A stretch of DNA of 64,000 nt, from contig BBYL01000008.1 in NCBI GenBank assembly GCA_001570385.1, forward strand, positions 372,001 to 436,000. The letters run 5' to 3'. The notes under the pieces were generated by a model. It had not been told where the DNA came from. It saw only the letters and a program-made list of their open reading frames with translations, and ran no database searches. A program made the translations under genes and the position numbers. This stretch comes from Microtetraspora glauca (GTDB lineage Bacteria > Actinomycetota > Actinomycetes > Streptosporangiales > Streptosporangiaceae). Shown in pieces: positions 47,437 through 57,722 of the stretch; the first letter of the stretch is position 1, and each line of letters begins with the position of its first letter.

Positions 47437-50400
47437 CTACGTGTACGGCAGGGCTCCCTCCTTGCATCCCGATTTTCCTCCGATAGCACCTTGATAGGGA
47501 CTCTGCGGGCATTCATGAACCGGCCACGCCGGGTATCCTTGCATCTTCCAGATACCATATCCAGCCTCCAGATTCTTCCAGAACTTACTCTGATCGCTGA
47601 AGTACATCGACCTCAGCTGGTAATTGCGGGAGTAAGAGAGCACCCAATTAGCTCCAGCCTCATTGGCTTTCCAGTCTTGCATGCTGTCCGGCGTTCCCTC
47701 TTCGCCCCACTCGTGAACGGCCAGGAATTCCCAACTCCACTTCTTGTCAAAGAGAACGACCAAAGCCGACGAGAGCAGGAAGTGTCGCTTACGTCCGTCG
47801 CCATGAGTCTTACTGTCAGGGACAAATGGACTCGTCCCCGACCTCTTATATGATTGAATAACGATATTTGCAATCATGGTGCATTGCTTAAGCCCCCGAG
47901 CCATGCACATTTTTCCATTCTGGAGGTTCTTCAATATCTTGCCCCAGACAGATACACCTTTACCTTTCTTTAACTCGGTAAATCCTCCCTTGATTCCCTT
48001 ACTCCCCTTTTCTTCGGCGTCCTTCCATCCCTTTTTGACCGCTCGCATCACCTCCCAAACAAGTTCTAGATCATTGTCATCCATATACACGTTGTATACT
48101 TCATTCATATATTGTTCGCGGAGCTGCTTGCTTTCCTCCCAGTAGCCTCTCGGTGCGGGCCTTCCATTCGGCATATAGCCGATCCTCTTTGCTTCCCTGT
48201 CAACGAGCTGCGGCTGTTGCTGCTGAAATTCGGGGGATGCCATATAGGCGGTCCACCACTGAGCGTGCGAGTCGGTCTCGTGACAAGTGCCGCCCGAGCA
48301 TATGTAACCGGCCATGTACGTGTCACCTGGGGACACGACTATCTCCTGTACTGACTGTCCAGGATCGGTTGGGACTTCCCACCAATGGCCGGTCGGGTCA
48401 ACACGATTAAGCGGAGAACCGCCTGCGTAGACGTAACGGTTGGCCTGAATGGAAGGAACGGGCTCCAGATTCCAGGTATCACGTGAGGCGAACGCTCCAG
48501 TGCCGGGTTCGTACCACCGGGCCGCCATGTTGACCTTGCCGCTTTCCGTGTCGGTGTAACCGCCCTGGTAACCAAGGTAATCAGCCACACCGGCGCGGGC
48601 GGTGACCTCACCAAACGGGCTGTAGGCGGCAGACCGGGCGAGTTCGGTGCCCTCGGCAGTGAGAGTACCGACGAGATCGCCGTGTAGGTCGCTGAAAGCA
48701 AGTTCGGCGCCACCACCGGCGTTCAGGCTAAGCAGGCGTCCAAGGGCGTCGCGCCCGAATGAGGCCTTCTTCACGCCGACCTGGTCCGTGACGGCGACCA
48801 GATCATTCGTGAGTCCGTCGTAGGAGAACCTCTCCTGCGCTGCGCCCTGGGTTCGACTGGTCATCCGGTCCAGAGCGTCGTAGCCGAACTGAACGCTGCC
48901 GTCCTGAGTGAGGCGGTCGAACGCGTCGAACTTCATGGTCGTGGCATTGCCGCCCGTGGTCTTTCCCGCAAGGGTGCCGCGGGCAGTGTAGGTATATGTG
49001 CTGCCATCACCGGACAGCAGTCGGTTGCGCTCGTCGTAGGTGTAGGTCTTGTCACCAGCGCGGACCCTGTTGCCGGCGGCGTCCCAGGCGTAGTCGGTCT
49101 TCTGTCCGTCAGGAGCCGTCCACGATGTGAGCTTGCCCGACCAGTCGTAGGCGTAAGTGTTGGCACCCGCGCCTGCGGTACCGACCGTTGTCTTGGAGGT
49201 CATGTTGCCATCGAGGTCGTACCCATAACGCAGGGACGCGATCTCCGATCCTGCAGCCGTCTTCAGTTCGTCTGAAGTTCGGCGGCTTAACGAGTCGTAG
49301 GTGAAGGTGCGGCGGGCTCCGTTCGCGCCGTAGCCCATGCTGGTGAGACGGGAGGCACTGTCGTAGCCGTAACTGATTGTGGCCCCGGTTACCGGGTCTG
49401 TGGTTTCCGCGAGTCGGTCGTCGCCATCCCAGGTCAAGGCCGCAGTGCCCGCCGCGTCGATACGCTGGGTGAGCCGTCCGTTGGCGTCGTAGGCATAGGC
49501 GCTGATGTCGCCACCCGGGCCTGTGGTCTTGAGGAGGGTGCCTCGATCGTTGTAGCTGAAGCCGAGGTCGTTCGCTTTGATGAGGCGACCCGCCAGGTCA
49601 TACTCGAAGGCCTTCGCCGCAGTAGCGACCTCAGCACCGCTTCCGGTCTGCTTGGTCAGCCGGTTCAGCTCATCGAATACCTGGTCGATACGGACGCCCC
49701 CAGGGGCAATGCTAGCGACGGGGTTCTCAGCGCCATCGTAAAGCGTCGTCCATGTCCGGTCGTTGAGCCCAGGATGCGCGGCTGTGGAAGGCTCGATGAT
49801 CAACTCGACCAGACCGAGGCTGTTGTAGGTCGTGATGGTGGAGTTTCCGCGCCCGTCAGTGAGACGCGTGCGGGATCCGGCGGCGTCGTAGCCGAAGCTG
49901 GTGGTGATGATCTCGTCGGCCGACACGGGTTCTTCGAGTTCGATCAGGTTGTTGGCCGCGTCGAACTTCTGACGGACCGCATGGCCTTCCGGCGTCGTCT
50001 GGCTGATCACGTTACCCGCGAGGTCGTACGCCATGCTCTGGGTACGCAGCAGCCTCCCATCGGAGTCGTACTCCTTGAGCGTCGTTTTCCGTCCGGCCAG
50101 GTCATATTCCGTTGCCGTGCTCGTGCCGAGCGGGGTTGTGACCTTCGCTATGCGGCTGGCCAGGTCGTAGCCGTACCTGCTCACGTTGCCGAGCGGGTCG
50201 GTTTCGGCGACCAGCGCCCCGGAGGCGTCATAGGAGCGCGTGGTGACGTCGCCAACGGGGCGAGTCCTTTTCGTGGGCCGGCCCGCGTTGTCGTACTCCA
50301 GTCGGGTGACGTATGCGGCCGTGGTCGGCCGACGCTCGATCGTCGTCTGTGTGATCTTGCGGCCGAGGTCGTCGTACGTGGCTTCGATGCGGGCGCCCGT

Positions 50401-53400
50401 CGGATCCGTCTGCGAAAGGATCTCTCCGGCCAGGTCGTAGGTGTAGGTCCACCGGCCGGGGTCGGCGCTGCCGATCTTGGGTTCAGTGACCTGGATACGT
50501 CGGCCGAGCCCATCGTAGGCCGCAGTCGTGACTTTGCCGCGTTCGTCGGTCACGCAGATCTGCTGTCCCGCGGCGTCGTAACCGTAGGTCACGGTCGGGG
50601 TGACGGCGGTTCCGCCTGGGGGTGTATAGGCGGGTTTGGCCTGGGAGATCACCCGTCCGGCGCGGTCGTGTGTCGTGGTGGTCAGACGTCCCTCGGCGTC
50701 CTGAATGTGGGTGAGTTCGCCGTGCGTGTTGTAGCCGACCCTGCTGGTGGGCCGGGTGGTCGTGGGCGCGGCGCCATCACGTTCTACTTTTACCGAAGGG
50801 TCGAGGGACTCGACCGGCCGTCCGGCCAGGTCGTAGCGGATCGTGGTGGTGTAGTCGGCGGCGGTGGCGCCAGAGGCGTTCCCACGGGGGTCCGTGATGC
50901 CGGTGACCAGGCCGCGGTCGTCGACGGTGAAGGTGGTGACAAGGTCCTCACCGTCGTTGTGGACCTTCTCGCGTATGGGCTTGTCGAGCTCGTTGTAGGC
51001 GTACTCCGTGATCTCCGTCCTGCTGACGCCGTCCGCGGTCTTGCTGACCTTGGTGACGTTGTCGTTGGCGTCGTACGCATACGAGGTCGTGCGGCCGAGT
51101 TTCGCGGGGTCGAGTGTCTCGGAGGTGAGGCGGCCGGCCGCGTCGTAGGCGCGGTCGACCCGGGTGAGGCCTCCGTCGGTGATCTGCTTGGTCAGGTTGC
51201 CGGCGGCGTCGTAGGTGTTGTCTTCGAGCACCACGTTCTTTGGAGTGGTCGAGCCGTTGAGCTTGGCGTCCTTGGCGATCGTCTGGGCGCGTCGATCGTC
51301 GCCATAGTAGGTGAACGCTGTGGTGCGCCCCATGGCGTCGGTTTCGGACGCCATGCGTCCGTCGGGGTCGTAGGCGTAGGACACGATCACCACGTCGGCG
51401 GCCGACTGTGGCGCGACCGGGCTTCCCGTCCAGCCGACCAGAGTGGTCGTGGACAACTCGTCACGAGCCGTGTACGCGTACTTGTATGTGGTCCCGCGCT
51501 CGTCGGTGTAACCGGTCCTGCGGCCCTTGTTGTCATAGGTGTACTTCTGCAGGCCGCCCTCGGGGCCGGTGATGGAGGCGAGACGGCCCTGGTCGTCATA
51601 GGTGTAGGTCGTCGTCCGGGCAGGGTCCCCGCCGGTGAAATCGGCGGAGACCTCGGTGAGCGTGTTGCCGTCGGCGTCGTAAGTGGTGCGCTTCTCGCGG
51701 GTGTGTGTCACCGAGGTGAGGTCGTTCTTGACCCCGGGTTCGGTCACGCGAGCAAGCCGACCGACCGCGTCGTATCCGTAGGTGGTGGTCACCCCGTCGG
51801 GGGTCGCAGAGGAGACGTTCGTCTTAGCCGAGATCCTGCCGACCGCGTCATAGGCGATGCTCATCGCCGCGCCGGACGGCTGTGTCACCTTGGCGACGTC
51901 ACCGGCGGCCGTGTAGGCGAAGGTGGTCCGATTGCCGTTGCGGTCGGTCTGGGTCTTCAGCAGTCCCGCCGGTACGGTGCCGCCGCCTTCGGCGGCTTCG
52001 GTGCTGTCGGTGTAGGTCCACTCGGCCGACCTGCCTGAGGGGAAGTCGCTGGTGGCGGGGCTGGTCTGCTTGGTCTTCGCCCCGAACTGATCGTAGCTGA
52101 TCGTCGTGAGGTAGGTGTCGTCCGTGGCGCCGGAGGAGCGGGCGTCCCGGTATTCGATCACCTGGTCATTGCGGGGGTCGAACAGGTTGTCGCCGTCCAC
52201 GTGGTAGGCGTAGTACTCCGTCGCACAGTCGGCGCTGGCCCTGCAGACGCTCTTCGCGAGCAGGTTGCCGCGCCCGTCGTAGGCGAACTCGTCGGTGTTG
52301 CCGTTCCGGTCGGTGACCTTCCCGGGGAAGCCACCGGTGTCATAGGTGTAGCTGGTGGTCTTGCCGAGCTGGTCGGTCCAGGAGATGGGCCGGTCGTCTC
52401 GGGAGGTGTCGCTGGCGTAGGTCATCGTCCCGTTGCGGGGGTCGGTCACGGTGATGGTGGCGATGCTCGTGCCCGTGGCGTCCTTGGTGTATGCGGGCGC
52501 TGACAGCTTCCACAGACCGCCGTTGGCGTCGGTGCTGGTCAGCAGACGTCCACCGTCGGCCGCGTAGGTGTTGACCACGGCGACGCGCCCCGATGGCCGG
52601 GTGACCTTCGTGAGCTGGTGGCGTGTCAGCCGAGTCCGGTATCGGCTTGCGATCTCCTCCGGGCGCAGCGGCTTGCCGTAAACGGCGACCTCGTCGATGG
52701 CGCCGGCGAAGGGGAACGGGGCGCTGGAGCTCACCGTGCCGGGCCAGCTTGAGGAGCCGAATCCGTAGCCGATCCTGGCGTCCCACTGCCCGAGGTTGGT
52801 GATCTGCTTGGCAATGGAGCCGATCGCCTGCCCGTCCAGGTAGAGGGTCTGGGTGGTCTTGGCTCCTGAGAGCACCACGTGATGCCAGGCGTCGTCGTTC
52901 ACGGTGCCAGTGGAGGTGATGGGAGCCGCGGTCCCGGTCCAGAACTGGCCGCGGAGCTTTCCGTCCGTGCCCACGTAGATCGCGGGCGTGTACAGGGAAG
53001 GCGCGTTGGTGGCGGAGTTCTGGTAGCCGAAGATCGTTCCTGACTTCGTGGTCTTGAACCACGCCTCGATGGTCACATCACCGCCGAGACCGCTGACCAC
53101 GCTCGCCGGGAGGGAGACGTACGCCGAGTTGGCCGTGCCCTTGAACGTCATGGCCGCGTCGCCGGAGCCGGCCAGCGGAGATCCTGTGCCACCGGTCGCG
53201 TCGGCGGTGCCACCGGCGATCTTCCCGTTCCCGACCCCGGAGACATCCCCGAAGAAGTTGGAGATCAGGCTGCCGAGGCCGGTGCCGGTCTCGTTCAGCC
53301 GCCAGTACCCGACCGGCCTGGTGTCCTGGACCCTGCTGCGGTACTGGGAGTCGTCGTTGTATTCGTAACGAGTGCAGGCGCTGCCGGAGGACGGCGGGCA

Positions 53401-56325
53401 CACCTTGACCAGGTGGTCACCGTCGTAGGCATACGTCCAGGTGATCGGGGCGCCGTCCACGGGGTCGCTGGCGACGCCGGTCACGTGACCGCCGCTCCAG
53501 GTGAAGGTCAGCGACCGGCCACCGGTCCCGGTGACCTTGGCCAGTTTCCCGTCTGTGCCGTACTGCAGGGTCTGGGTGCGGCCGCGGTTGTCGGTCACCT
53601 TCAGCAGGCGGCCGGAGGCGTCGAACCAGTAGGAGGTGGAGGCCTTGTCCATCAGCCGCCAGCCGCCACCGCTCTGGGTGGCCAGCGTCGCGTACGTTCC
53701 GGCCGGTGAGGCGTAGGTGCCGTCGCCCTTGGCCGCGAACCGCCACTGCCGACCATCCGGATAGGTGACCAACACGGTGGAGGTCAGCGGCTCGTTCTCC
53801 AGCCGGGTGTCCCAGCGAGTGGTCCAGCCGGCTCCGAATGCGCCGTCGCTGCGCGGGTCAAGGCTGTTGTAGGTGCGAACCACCGACAGCGGCGGTCCGG
53901 CCGAGGCGACCACGAGATCGGTCTCGGTGCGGGTGTAGTTGCCGCTGACGTGGTCGAACTCTCGACCGCCGGTGCCGGACGCGAGCTGGGCGTTGATCGA
54001 CGCCTGCTCGGGGACGGTGGTGAAGCTCCGCCACGAGGACGTCGCAGTCGCCGCGCTGGTTGCTGCCTGCGCGTACCACCAGTAGGTCTTGCCCCACTGC
54101 AGTTTCCCGGACGGGACGGTCCAGGCGCCCTTGACCCACGTGGAGGACTCACACCAGGTCCAGTTGTCCTTCGGGCCCGCGCACAACTGGTACCAGTAGG
54201 AGGTCGCCGCCTCACCGGGCACCTGCGCATAGGCGGACAGGGCCGGGGTGAGCGAGCCAGCCTGACTGTTGTCGTACGGGGAGAAGCTCTGGAAGGAGAC
54301 GGCGGTCAACGCCATCGACGTCACCTGAGCCGTCTGCCACGCCGACCACGCCGAATACGCGGAGCCGTCATACGCCCGCGCGCGGTACTGAATCGTCTGT
54401 CCGTCCAACAACTTGCCCGCGGGAACGGCCACGGTGGCCTTACCACCCGAGGCGATGCCGCTGGCGGTGCCGCTCCACACGACTGTGCTGCCCACCTGCA
54501 CCTGGAACTCACCGGACAGCGAGCCGCCGTCCGCATCGGAAAGCACCGCCGACAACACCGGCGTCAACGAGGTGACTACACCGCCGGTCTCGGCCGTCAG
54601 CGTCGGCGAGACCGTCGGAGTCCCCACCGTCGGCGCGCTGTTCGGCAGGCTGTACGTCAGCGTCAGCTTCGGTGGTACTCCCGACTCGGCTGAATAGATC
54701 AGACACGAGAAGCAGTCGGTGAGCGCGAACCCGTAGTTGGCCGCTCCGGATGCCCAAGCCTGGGCGATGGTGGTGACGTTCACGTTGACCTGGGCGGCCC
54801 CGTTCGCGTATGCCTCTCCGGTGCTGGTGTACGTGGGCTTGGTGTTCCACGTCGTTCCGGCTCCCCACGATGAAGTCACCCTGCTGATCGTCGCATCGAT
54901 GCTTTTGAGGCTGCTGTTGTAGTCGTGGGTGAGGCTGAGCGTTGCGTTCGTGACTGTCGTACCAGTCAACGAAGGCGTGTTGAAATTGATGAACGCTCTA
55001 GCTTCCTCGCCAAAGCCGGCGTTAGCCACATACAGCAACGTCGAACCACTGTAGGAGGACGACGGTGAACTGCTGATGACATAGGTGTCCGTGCTCGGAG
55101 ACAACGTCACCGCAGGGTCGACTCTCACCGGGTAGACCGTGTCCGGGTCCTTCAGGAATTCGGGGTCCGGTGTGAGTACGAGCGTCTGGCGTCCGCTTTC
55201 CGTGACGATCCGCGTGTCGATCTTGCCTGTCGCCGGGACCCGCCGTTCTTGAATTCGAGCTGCTGGCGTTGCGCCGGGCGACGGCGAAGCCGATCCCGAT
55301 GTCACGGTCGCGCCGTACATGACCGGTTCAGGCGCCGAGGCGATGACCTTGTCCTGCTCAGAGGTCACGGCCAACCCGCCGGCGGGGGTAGTGCCGAGCG
55401 TCACTCCCTCGGTCTCCACGCCCAGCTTGATTTCTACCGGGGTATTCGGGCGCTCGCGCAGGACTATGTCCTCGGAGAACCCGTCGGGCAGCATGGTGAC
55501 AACCAGGTCGGCGCCTTCGCCCGCAGCGTCGACGTATGTGGCCGTGTTGCCGTTCACAACTGGCTTCGGCAGGGCTGTCGGCCAGGTCAGCGCCAGTGAT
55601 TCACCCTTGCCCTTGGTGAACTTGACCAGAGGCTTGTCCGAGCCTCCTGCGGAGAACTCCACATCGGCCTTGGCCGCCTTCGGCTTGAGTGCTCCGTCGC
55701 CCTCAACCAGCGAGGTGTCAACCGCAACCCACTTGCCGTCCCGCTTCACCCGGTCGACCGCGCCGGTGACCTCTGTCGTGAAAGTGCCGTCACTGTTGGC
55801 GTAGGTGAGCGAGGACTCGGTCATTTCGCTGTCGATCAGCACTCGGGAACCAGTGCGCTTCGCGGTCTCCACAGCGGCGTCTCGGTCCGAAGGGGCGGCG
55901 CCACCATTAGTAGTGTCCCCCTCCGTCTCCTTCGGAGGCGTCAACTCCTCGGGCAAGGGAGGAGGCGACTCGAGGCCGCCCTCGGCCGGCTCATCAGATG
56001 TCTTGTGCCGCTTTTCGAGCGGCAGACTTCCCTTCGGCCGTTCAGGCTTCCCGCCCGGCGATTCGGACGGCTCCGCCTGCGCAGCAGAGGAGTCAACAAG
56101 ATGCGGGAGCCCCTCAACGGTGCCGGACTGTTGAACCGGCAACGTGTCAGTGGAACCCGCTGTTGAGCCTGACAGAGAAAGCGTTACCAGCCCCGATTTT
56201 GCCGCAGCAGGAAATGCCGGGATCTGTAAGAGACCGGGCAGGATGGCTACGACAGCCGCCAGTCCCGTCCGTGTCAACCACCGGCTAGGCCCAACATTGC
56301 CCAGCCCAAAACGACTCCGACGCAT
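47437..56325 (-). CDS. Secreted RHS-repeat polymorphic toxin
   Basis: A ~2962-residue protein from ATG 56325 (MRRSRFGLGNVGPSRWLTRT). It has a signal peptide to ~44, a DNRLRE-like domain (~400-560: STDTYVISSSPSSSYSGSTL), a DUF6531-type start (~790: GGREFDHVSGNYTRTETDLV), a LamG-like domain (~1040-1200: GDVTIEAWFKTTKSGTIFGY) and dozens of RHS/YD repeats (~1220-2550, YDAAGRLTS units). The RHS core is YTDTESGKVNMAARWYEPGT with ARYVYAGG-type NRYVYAGGSPLNRVDPTGHW (~2640). The last ~310 residues are a distinct tip with HFLLSSALVVLF, VHEWGEEGTPDSMQDW and NEAGANW, AT-richer than the rest. Probably a contact- or secretion-delivered toxin. Confidence 0.9.
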   Translation of the reverse strand: MRRSRFGLGNVGPSRWLTRTGLAAVVAILPGLLQIPAFPAAAKSGLVTLSLSGSTAGSTDTLPVQQSGTVEGLPHLVDSSAAQAEPSESPGGKPERPKGSLPLEKRHKTSDEPAEGGLESPPPLPEELTPPKETEGDTTNGGAAPSDRDAAVETAKRTGSRVLIDSEMTESSLTYANSDGTFTTEVTGAVDRVKRDGKWVAVDTSLVEGDGALKPKAAKADVEFSAGGSDKPLVKFTKGKGESLALTWPTALPKPVVNGNTATYVDAAGEGADLVVTMLPDGFSEDIVLRERPNTPVEIKLGVETEGVTLGTTPAGGLAVTSEQDKVIASAPEPVMYGATVTSGSASPSPGATPAARIQERRVPATGKIDTRIVTESGRQTLVLTPDPEFLKDPDTVYPVRVDPAVTLSPSTDTYVISSSPSSSYSGSTLLYVANAGFGEEARAFINFNTPSLTGTTVTNATLSLTHDYNSSLKSIDATISRVTSSWGAGTTWNTKPTYTSTGEAYANGAAQVNVNVTTIAQAWASGAANYGFALTDCFSCLIYSAESGVPPKLTLTYSLPNSAPTVGTPTVSPTLTAETGGVVTSLTPVLSAVLSDADGGSLSGEFQVQVGSTVVWSGTASGIASGGKATVAVPAGKLLDGQTIQYRARAYDGSAYSAWSAWQTAQVTSMALTAVSFQSFSPYDNSQAGSLTPALSAYAQVPGEAATSYWYQLCAGPKDNWTWCESSTWVKGAWTVPSGKLQWGKTYWWYAQAATSAATATSSWRSFTTVPEQASINAQLASGTGGREFDHVSGNYTRTETDLVVASAGPPLSVVRTYNSLDPRSDGAFGAGWTTRWDTRLENEPLTSTVLVTYPDGRQWRFAAKGDGTYASPAGTYATLATQSGGGWRLMDKASTSYWFDASGRLLKVTDNRGRTQTLQYGTDGKLAKVTGTGGRSLTFTWSGGHVTGVASDPVDGAPITWTYAYDGDHLVKVCPPSSGSACTRYEYNDDSQYRSRVQDTRPVGYWRLNETGTGLGSLISNFFGDVSGVGNGKIAGGTADATGGTGSPLAGSGDAAMTFKGTANSAYVSLPASVVSGLGGDVTIEAWFKTTKSGTIFGYQNSATNAPSLYTPAIYVGTDGKLRGQFWTGTAAPITSTGTVNDDAWHHVVLSGAKTTQTLYLDGQAIGSIAKQITNLGQWDARIGYGFGSSSWPGTVSSSAPFPFAGAIDEVAVYGKPLRPEEIASRYRTRLTRHQLTKVTRPSGRVAVVNTYAADGGRLLTSTDANGGLWKLSAPAYTKDATGTSIATITVTDPRNGTMTYASDTSRDDRPISWTDQLGKTTSYTYDTGGFPGKVTDRNGNTDEFAYDGRGNLLAKSVCRASADCATEYYAYHVDGDNLFDPRNDQVIEYRDARSSGATDDTYLTTISYDQFGAKTKQTSPATSDFPSGRSAEWTYTDSTEAAEGGGTVPAGLLKTQTDRNGNRTTFAYTAAGDVAKVTQPSGAAMSIAYDAVGRISAKTNVSSATPDGVTTTYGYDAVGRLARVTEPGVKNDLTSVTHTREKRTTYDADGNTLTEVSADFTGGDPARTTTYTYDDQGRLASITGPEGGLQKYTYDNKGRRTGYTDERGTTYKYAYTARDELSTTTLVGWTGSPVAPQSAADVVIVSYAYDPDGRMASETDAMGRTTAFTYYGDDRRAQTIAKDAKLNGSTTPKNVVLEDNTYDAAGNLTKQITDGGLTRVDRAYDAAGRLTSETLDPAKLGRTTSYAYDANDNVTKVSKTADGVSRTEITEYAYNELDKPIREKVHNDGEDLVTTFTVDDRGLVTGITDPRGNASGATAADYTTTIRYDLAGRPVESLDPSVKVERDGAAPTTTRPTSRVGYNTHGELTHIQDAEGRLTTTTHDRAGRVISQAKPAYTPPGGTAVTPTVTYGYDAAGQQICVTDERGKVTTAAYDGLGRRIQVTEPKIGSADPGRWTYTYDLAGEILSQTDPTGARIEATYDDLGRKITQTTIERRPTTAAYVTRLEYDNAGRPTKRTRPVGDVTTRSYDASGALVAETDPLGNVSRYGYDLASRIAKVTTPLGTSTATEYDLAGRKTTLKEYDSDGRLLRTQSMAYDLAGNVISQTTPEGHAVRQKFDAANNLIELEEPVSADEIITTSFGYDAAGSRTRLTDGRGNSTITTYNSLGLVELIIEPSTAAHPGLNDRTWTTLYDGAENPVASIAPGGVRIDQVFDELNRLTKQTGSGAEVATAAKAFEYDLAGRLIKANDLGFSYNDRGTLLKTTGPGGDISAYAYDANGRLTQRIDAAGTAALTWDGDDRLAETTDPVTGATISYGYDSASRLTSMGYGANGARRTFTYDSLSRRTSDELKTAAGSEIASLRYGYDLDGNMTSKTTVGTAGAGANTYAYDWSGKLTSWTAPDGQKTDYAWDAAGNRVRAGDKTYTYDERNRLLSGDGSTYTYTARGTLAGKTTGGNATTMKFDAFDRLTQDGSVQFGYDALDRMTSRTQGAAQERFSYDGLTNDLVAVTDQVGVKKASFGRDALGRLLSLNAGGGAELAFSDLHGDLVGTLTAEGTELARSAAYSPFGEVTARAGVADYLGYQGGYTDTESGKVNMAARWYEPGTGAFASRDTWNLEPVPSIQANRYVYAGGSPLNRVDPTGHWWEVPTDPGQSVQEIVVSPGDTYMAGYICSGGTCHETDSHAQWWTAYMASPEFQQQQPQLVDREAKRIGYMPNGRPAPRGYWEESKQLREQYMNEVYNVYMDDNDLELVWEVMRAVKKGWKDAEEKGSKGIKGGFTELKKGKGVSVWGKILKNLQNGKMCMARGLKQCTMIANIVIQSYKRSGTSPFVPDSKTHGDGRKRHFLLSSALVVLFDKKWSWEFLAVHEWGEEGTPDSMQDWKANEAGANWVLSYSRNYQLRSMYFSDQSKFWKNLEAGYGIWKMQGYPAWPVHECPQSPYQGAIGGKSGCKEGALPYT

Positions 56326-56708
56326 TTCTACCCCGCAAAATCCGGCCCCCGAAATGCGACAACGCTCACGAAGAGTTACACAAGCCAACTGACAGCAAAC
56401 TTGGAGCGTTCTTACCAAAACCATTCAGAAAGTACAGGGTCAAGATCAAAGAGGCCAGAGAGGTCAACGTGACTTACGTCACAGTCACACCTCTTTGACA
56501 CTCCTTGCCCTGGAGGCGTATCTAACCCGCAAATTACTCCCTCAACCAAAATACGATTACTTGCGACCCGAAACATCAGATTTTCGGGCTGATCAAAAAG
56601 CCTATAAAGATGCAGCACTAACCGTAAAGGCGGCTGCGGAAGAATCACCGGCTTACGGTCCCGGTCCCAGCTGCGCATCACCGCTCTCAAATTTCCCCAG
56701 CGGTTGGG
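56326..56708. other. RHS promoter region
   Basis: About 380 bp with no gene. It contains the dyad GTGAC-ttac-GTCAC at 56469-56482, adjacent to a further CAGTCAC, ~145 bp upstream of the RHS start. It is AT-richer around 56500-56640 (aaatacgattacttgcgac). The minus-strand RHS promoter should lie here. Confidence 0.45.
56469..56482. promoter_or_regulatory. Palindromic GTGAC/GTCAC site upstream of RHS gene
   Basis: GTGAC-TTAC-GTCAC is a perfect dyad with 5-bp arms, in the presumed RHS promoter region. A regulator-binding role is inferred only. Confidence 0.35.
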
Positions 56709-56996
56709 TCAGTGCGCCTGGCGGGCCAGGAGGAGTGTCCACAGGCGTTCCGCCTTCGCGGATGACATCCAGACCGTCTCGCTCACCGCCGTACGGCGCG
56801 CCTTTCGGATCGTCCGGCGGATGAACTTCAGGCCGCCCGCCTGGCACAGCTCATAGAGCGTCTCCTGGCACTCGCACGTGTGCTCCTTCACCCTGACGCG
56901 GGCGCACCTGGGCGTGGGCTCCCGCCACTCGATGCCGGAATGTTCCGCAGCGAATGGCTCGACGTGTGGGCCGTGGAACGGCTCGGGGAGGGTCAC
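56709..56996 (-). CDS. Small Cys-containing orphan protein, intact copy
   Basis: A 95-residue protein started at GTG 56996 with GGGAG eight bases upstream. It contains CARVRVKEHTCECQETLYEL, CQAGGLKFIRRTIRKARRTA and SETVWMSSAKAERLWTLLLA. CxC and later Cys suggest a metal site or redox role. Similar small proteins are scattered in actinobacterial accessory regions. A decayed homologue is present at 45846-46136 on the same strand, on the other side of the RHS gene. Confidence 0.7.
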   Translation of the reverse strand: MTLPEPFHGPHVEPFAAEHSGIEWREPTPRCARVRVKEHTCECQETLYELCQAGGLKFIRRTIRKARRTAVSETVWMSSAKAERLWTLLLARQAH

Positions 56997-57109
56997 GTAC
57001 GGCTCCCGAAAGTGCAAGTCACAAACCGATGGTCACTTTCAGTAGAGGGCCTACGTACGGAGCGAGGCAGGATGACAATGGCGGTCACACGCGGACACGT
57101 CAGCACCGC

Positions 57110-57480
57110 CGTACCACGTAGGACTCCCGAGTTTCGGCCACCCAGGAATCCACCACATCCTGCGCTGCCTCCAGGTTCTCGAACAGCACCGCATCGTCCA
57201 GCAGTTCGCGGCGCAGCGTCTGGTGGAACTGCTCAATCTTCCGGTCGTGGTGGTTCGGTCAGTCGGTGGGTGATGTCGTTGTCGCGGCAGATGCGATCGA
57301 ACAGCACCTCCCGCCCTTGCCGAACCGATCGGTGACCTACTTGCCGTAGTCGCTCAGCACCTCATCCGGCGCCCCGAAAGTCCGCAGCACCTGGGCGAGA
57401 ACCACCAGGCACACCGCACGCCCGGTGGGACGGGCTACCACAGAGGCGATCAGGCAATAATGATCACGATGTGATCGCCA
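57110..57480 (-). pseudogene. IS481-type transposase remnant
   Basis: The minus strand gives IASVVARPTGRAVCLVVLAQ and RTFGAPDEVLSDYGK followed by a TAG (where homologues have Q), then in shifted frames FDRICRDNDITHRLTEPPRP and HHDRKIEQFHQTLRRELLDD. This is the rve core of an IS481/IS3-group transposase with a nonsense codon and at least two frameshifts. The N-terminus is missing. 57481-57722 contains nothing recognised. Confidence 0.7.
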
Positions 57481-57722
57481 GCATCCCGGAGGCTGGCGGA
57501 AGGGGTTTGGGGACGCGCCCTCTGCTCTGCGGAGCGCTCCTTGCGTGCGGGCTTCAACACCTCTCACCGCTGGCCCGATGTGCGTCTCTTGCGTGGACCT
57601 CGGAAGGAGAGGGCATCGGTGCATGTATTGCGCATTATGGCCTCTCCATTCATTGGGGTTGACCTGGAAGTCTCGCCGGGATAACTTCAAGTCAATTTTG
57701 CAATCTCGCGGGAGGGGCCTCC

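Noticed and set aside
49774..52038. 754-codon plus-strand frame inside the RHS gene
   Set aside because: Antisense to the YD repeat region. The glycine- and valine-rich repeats are a mirror of the RHS repeats.
48400..53700. Possible CRISPR-like repeats
   Set aside because: Periodic similarity here is the coding RHS/YD repeats with varied unit lengths, not short direct repeats with uniform spacers.
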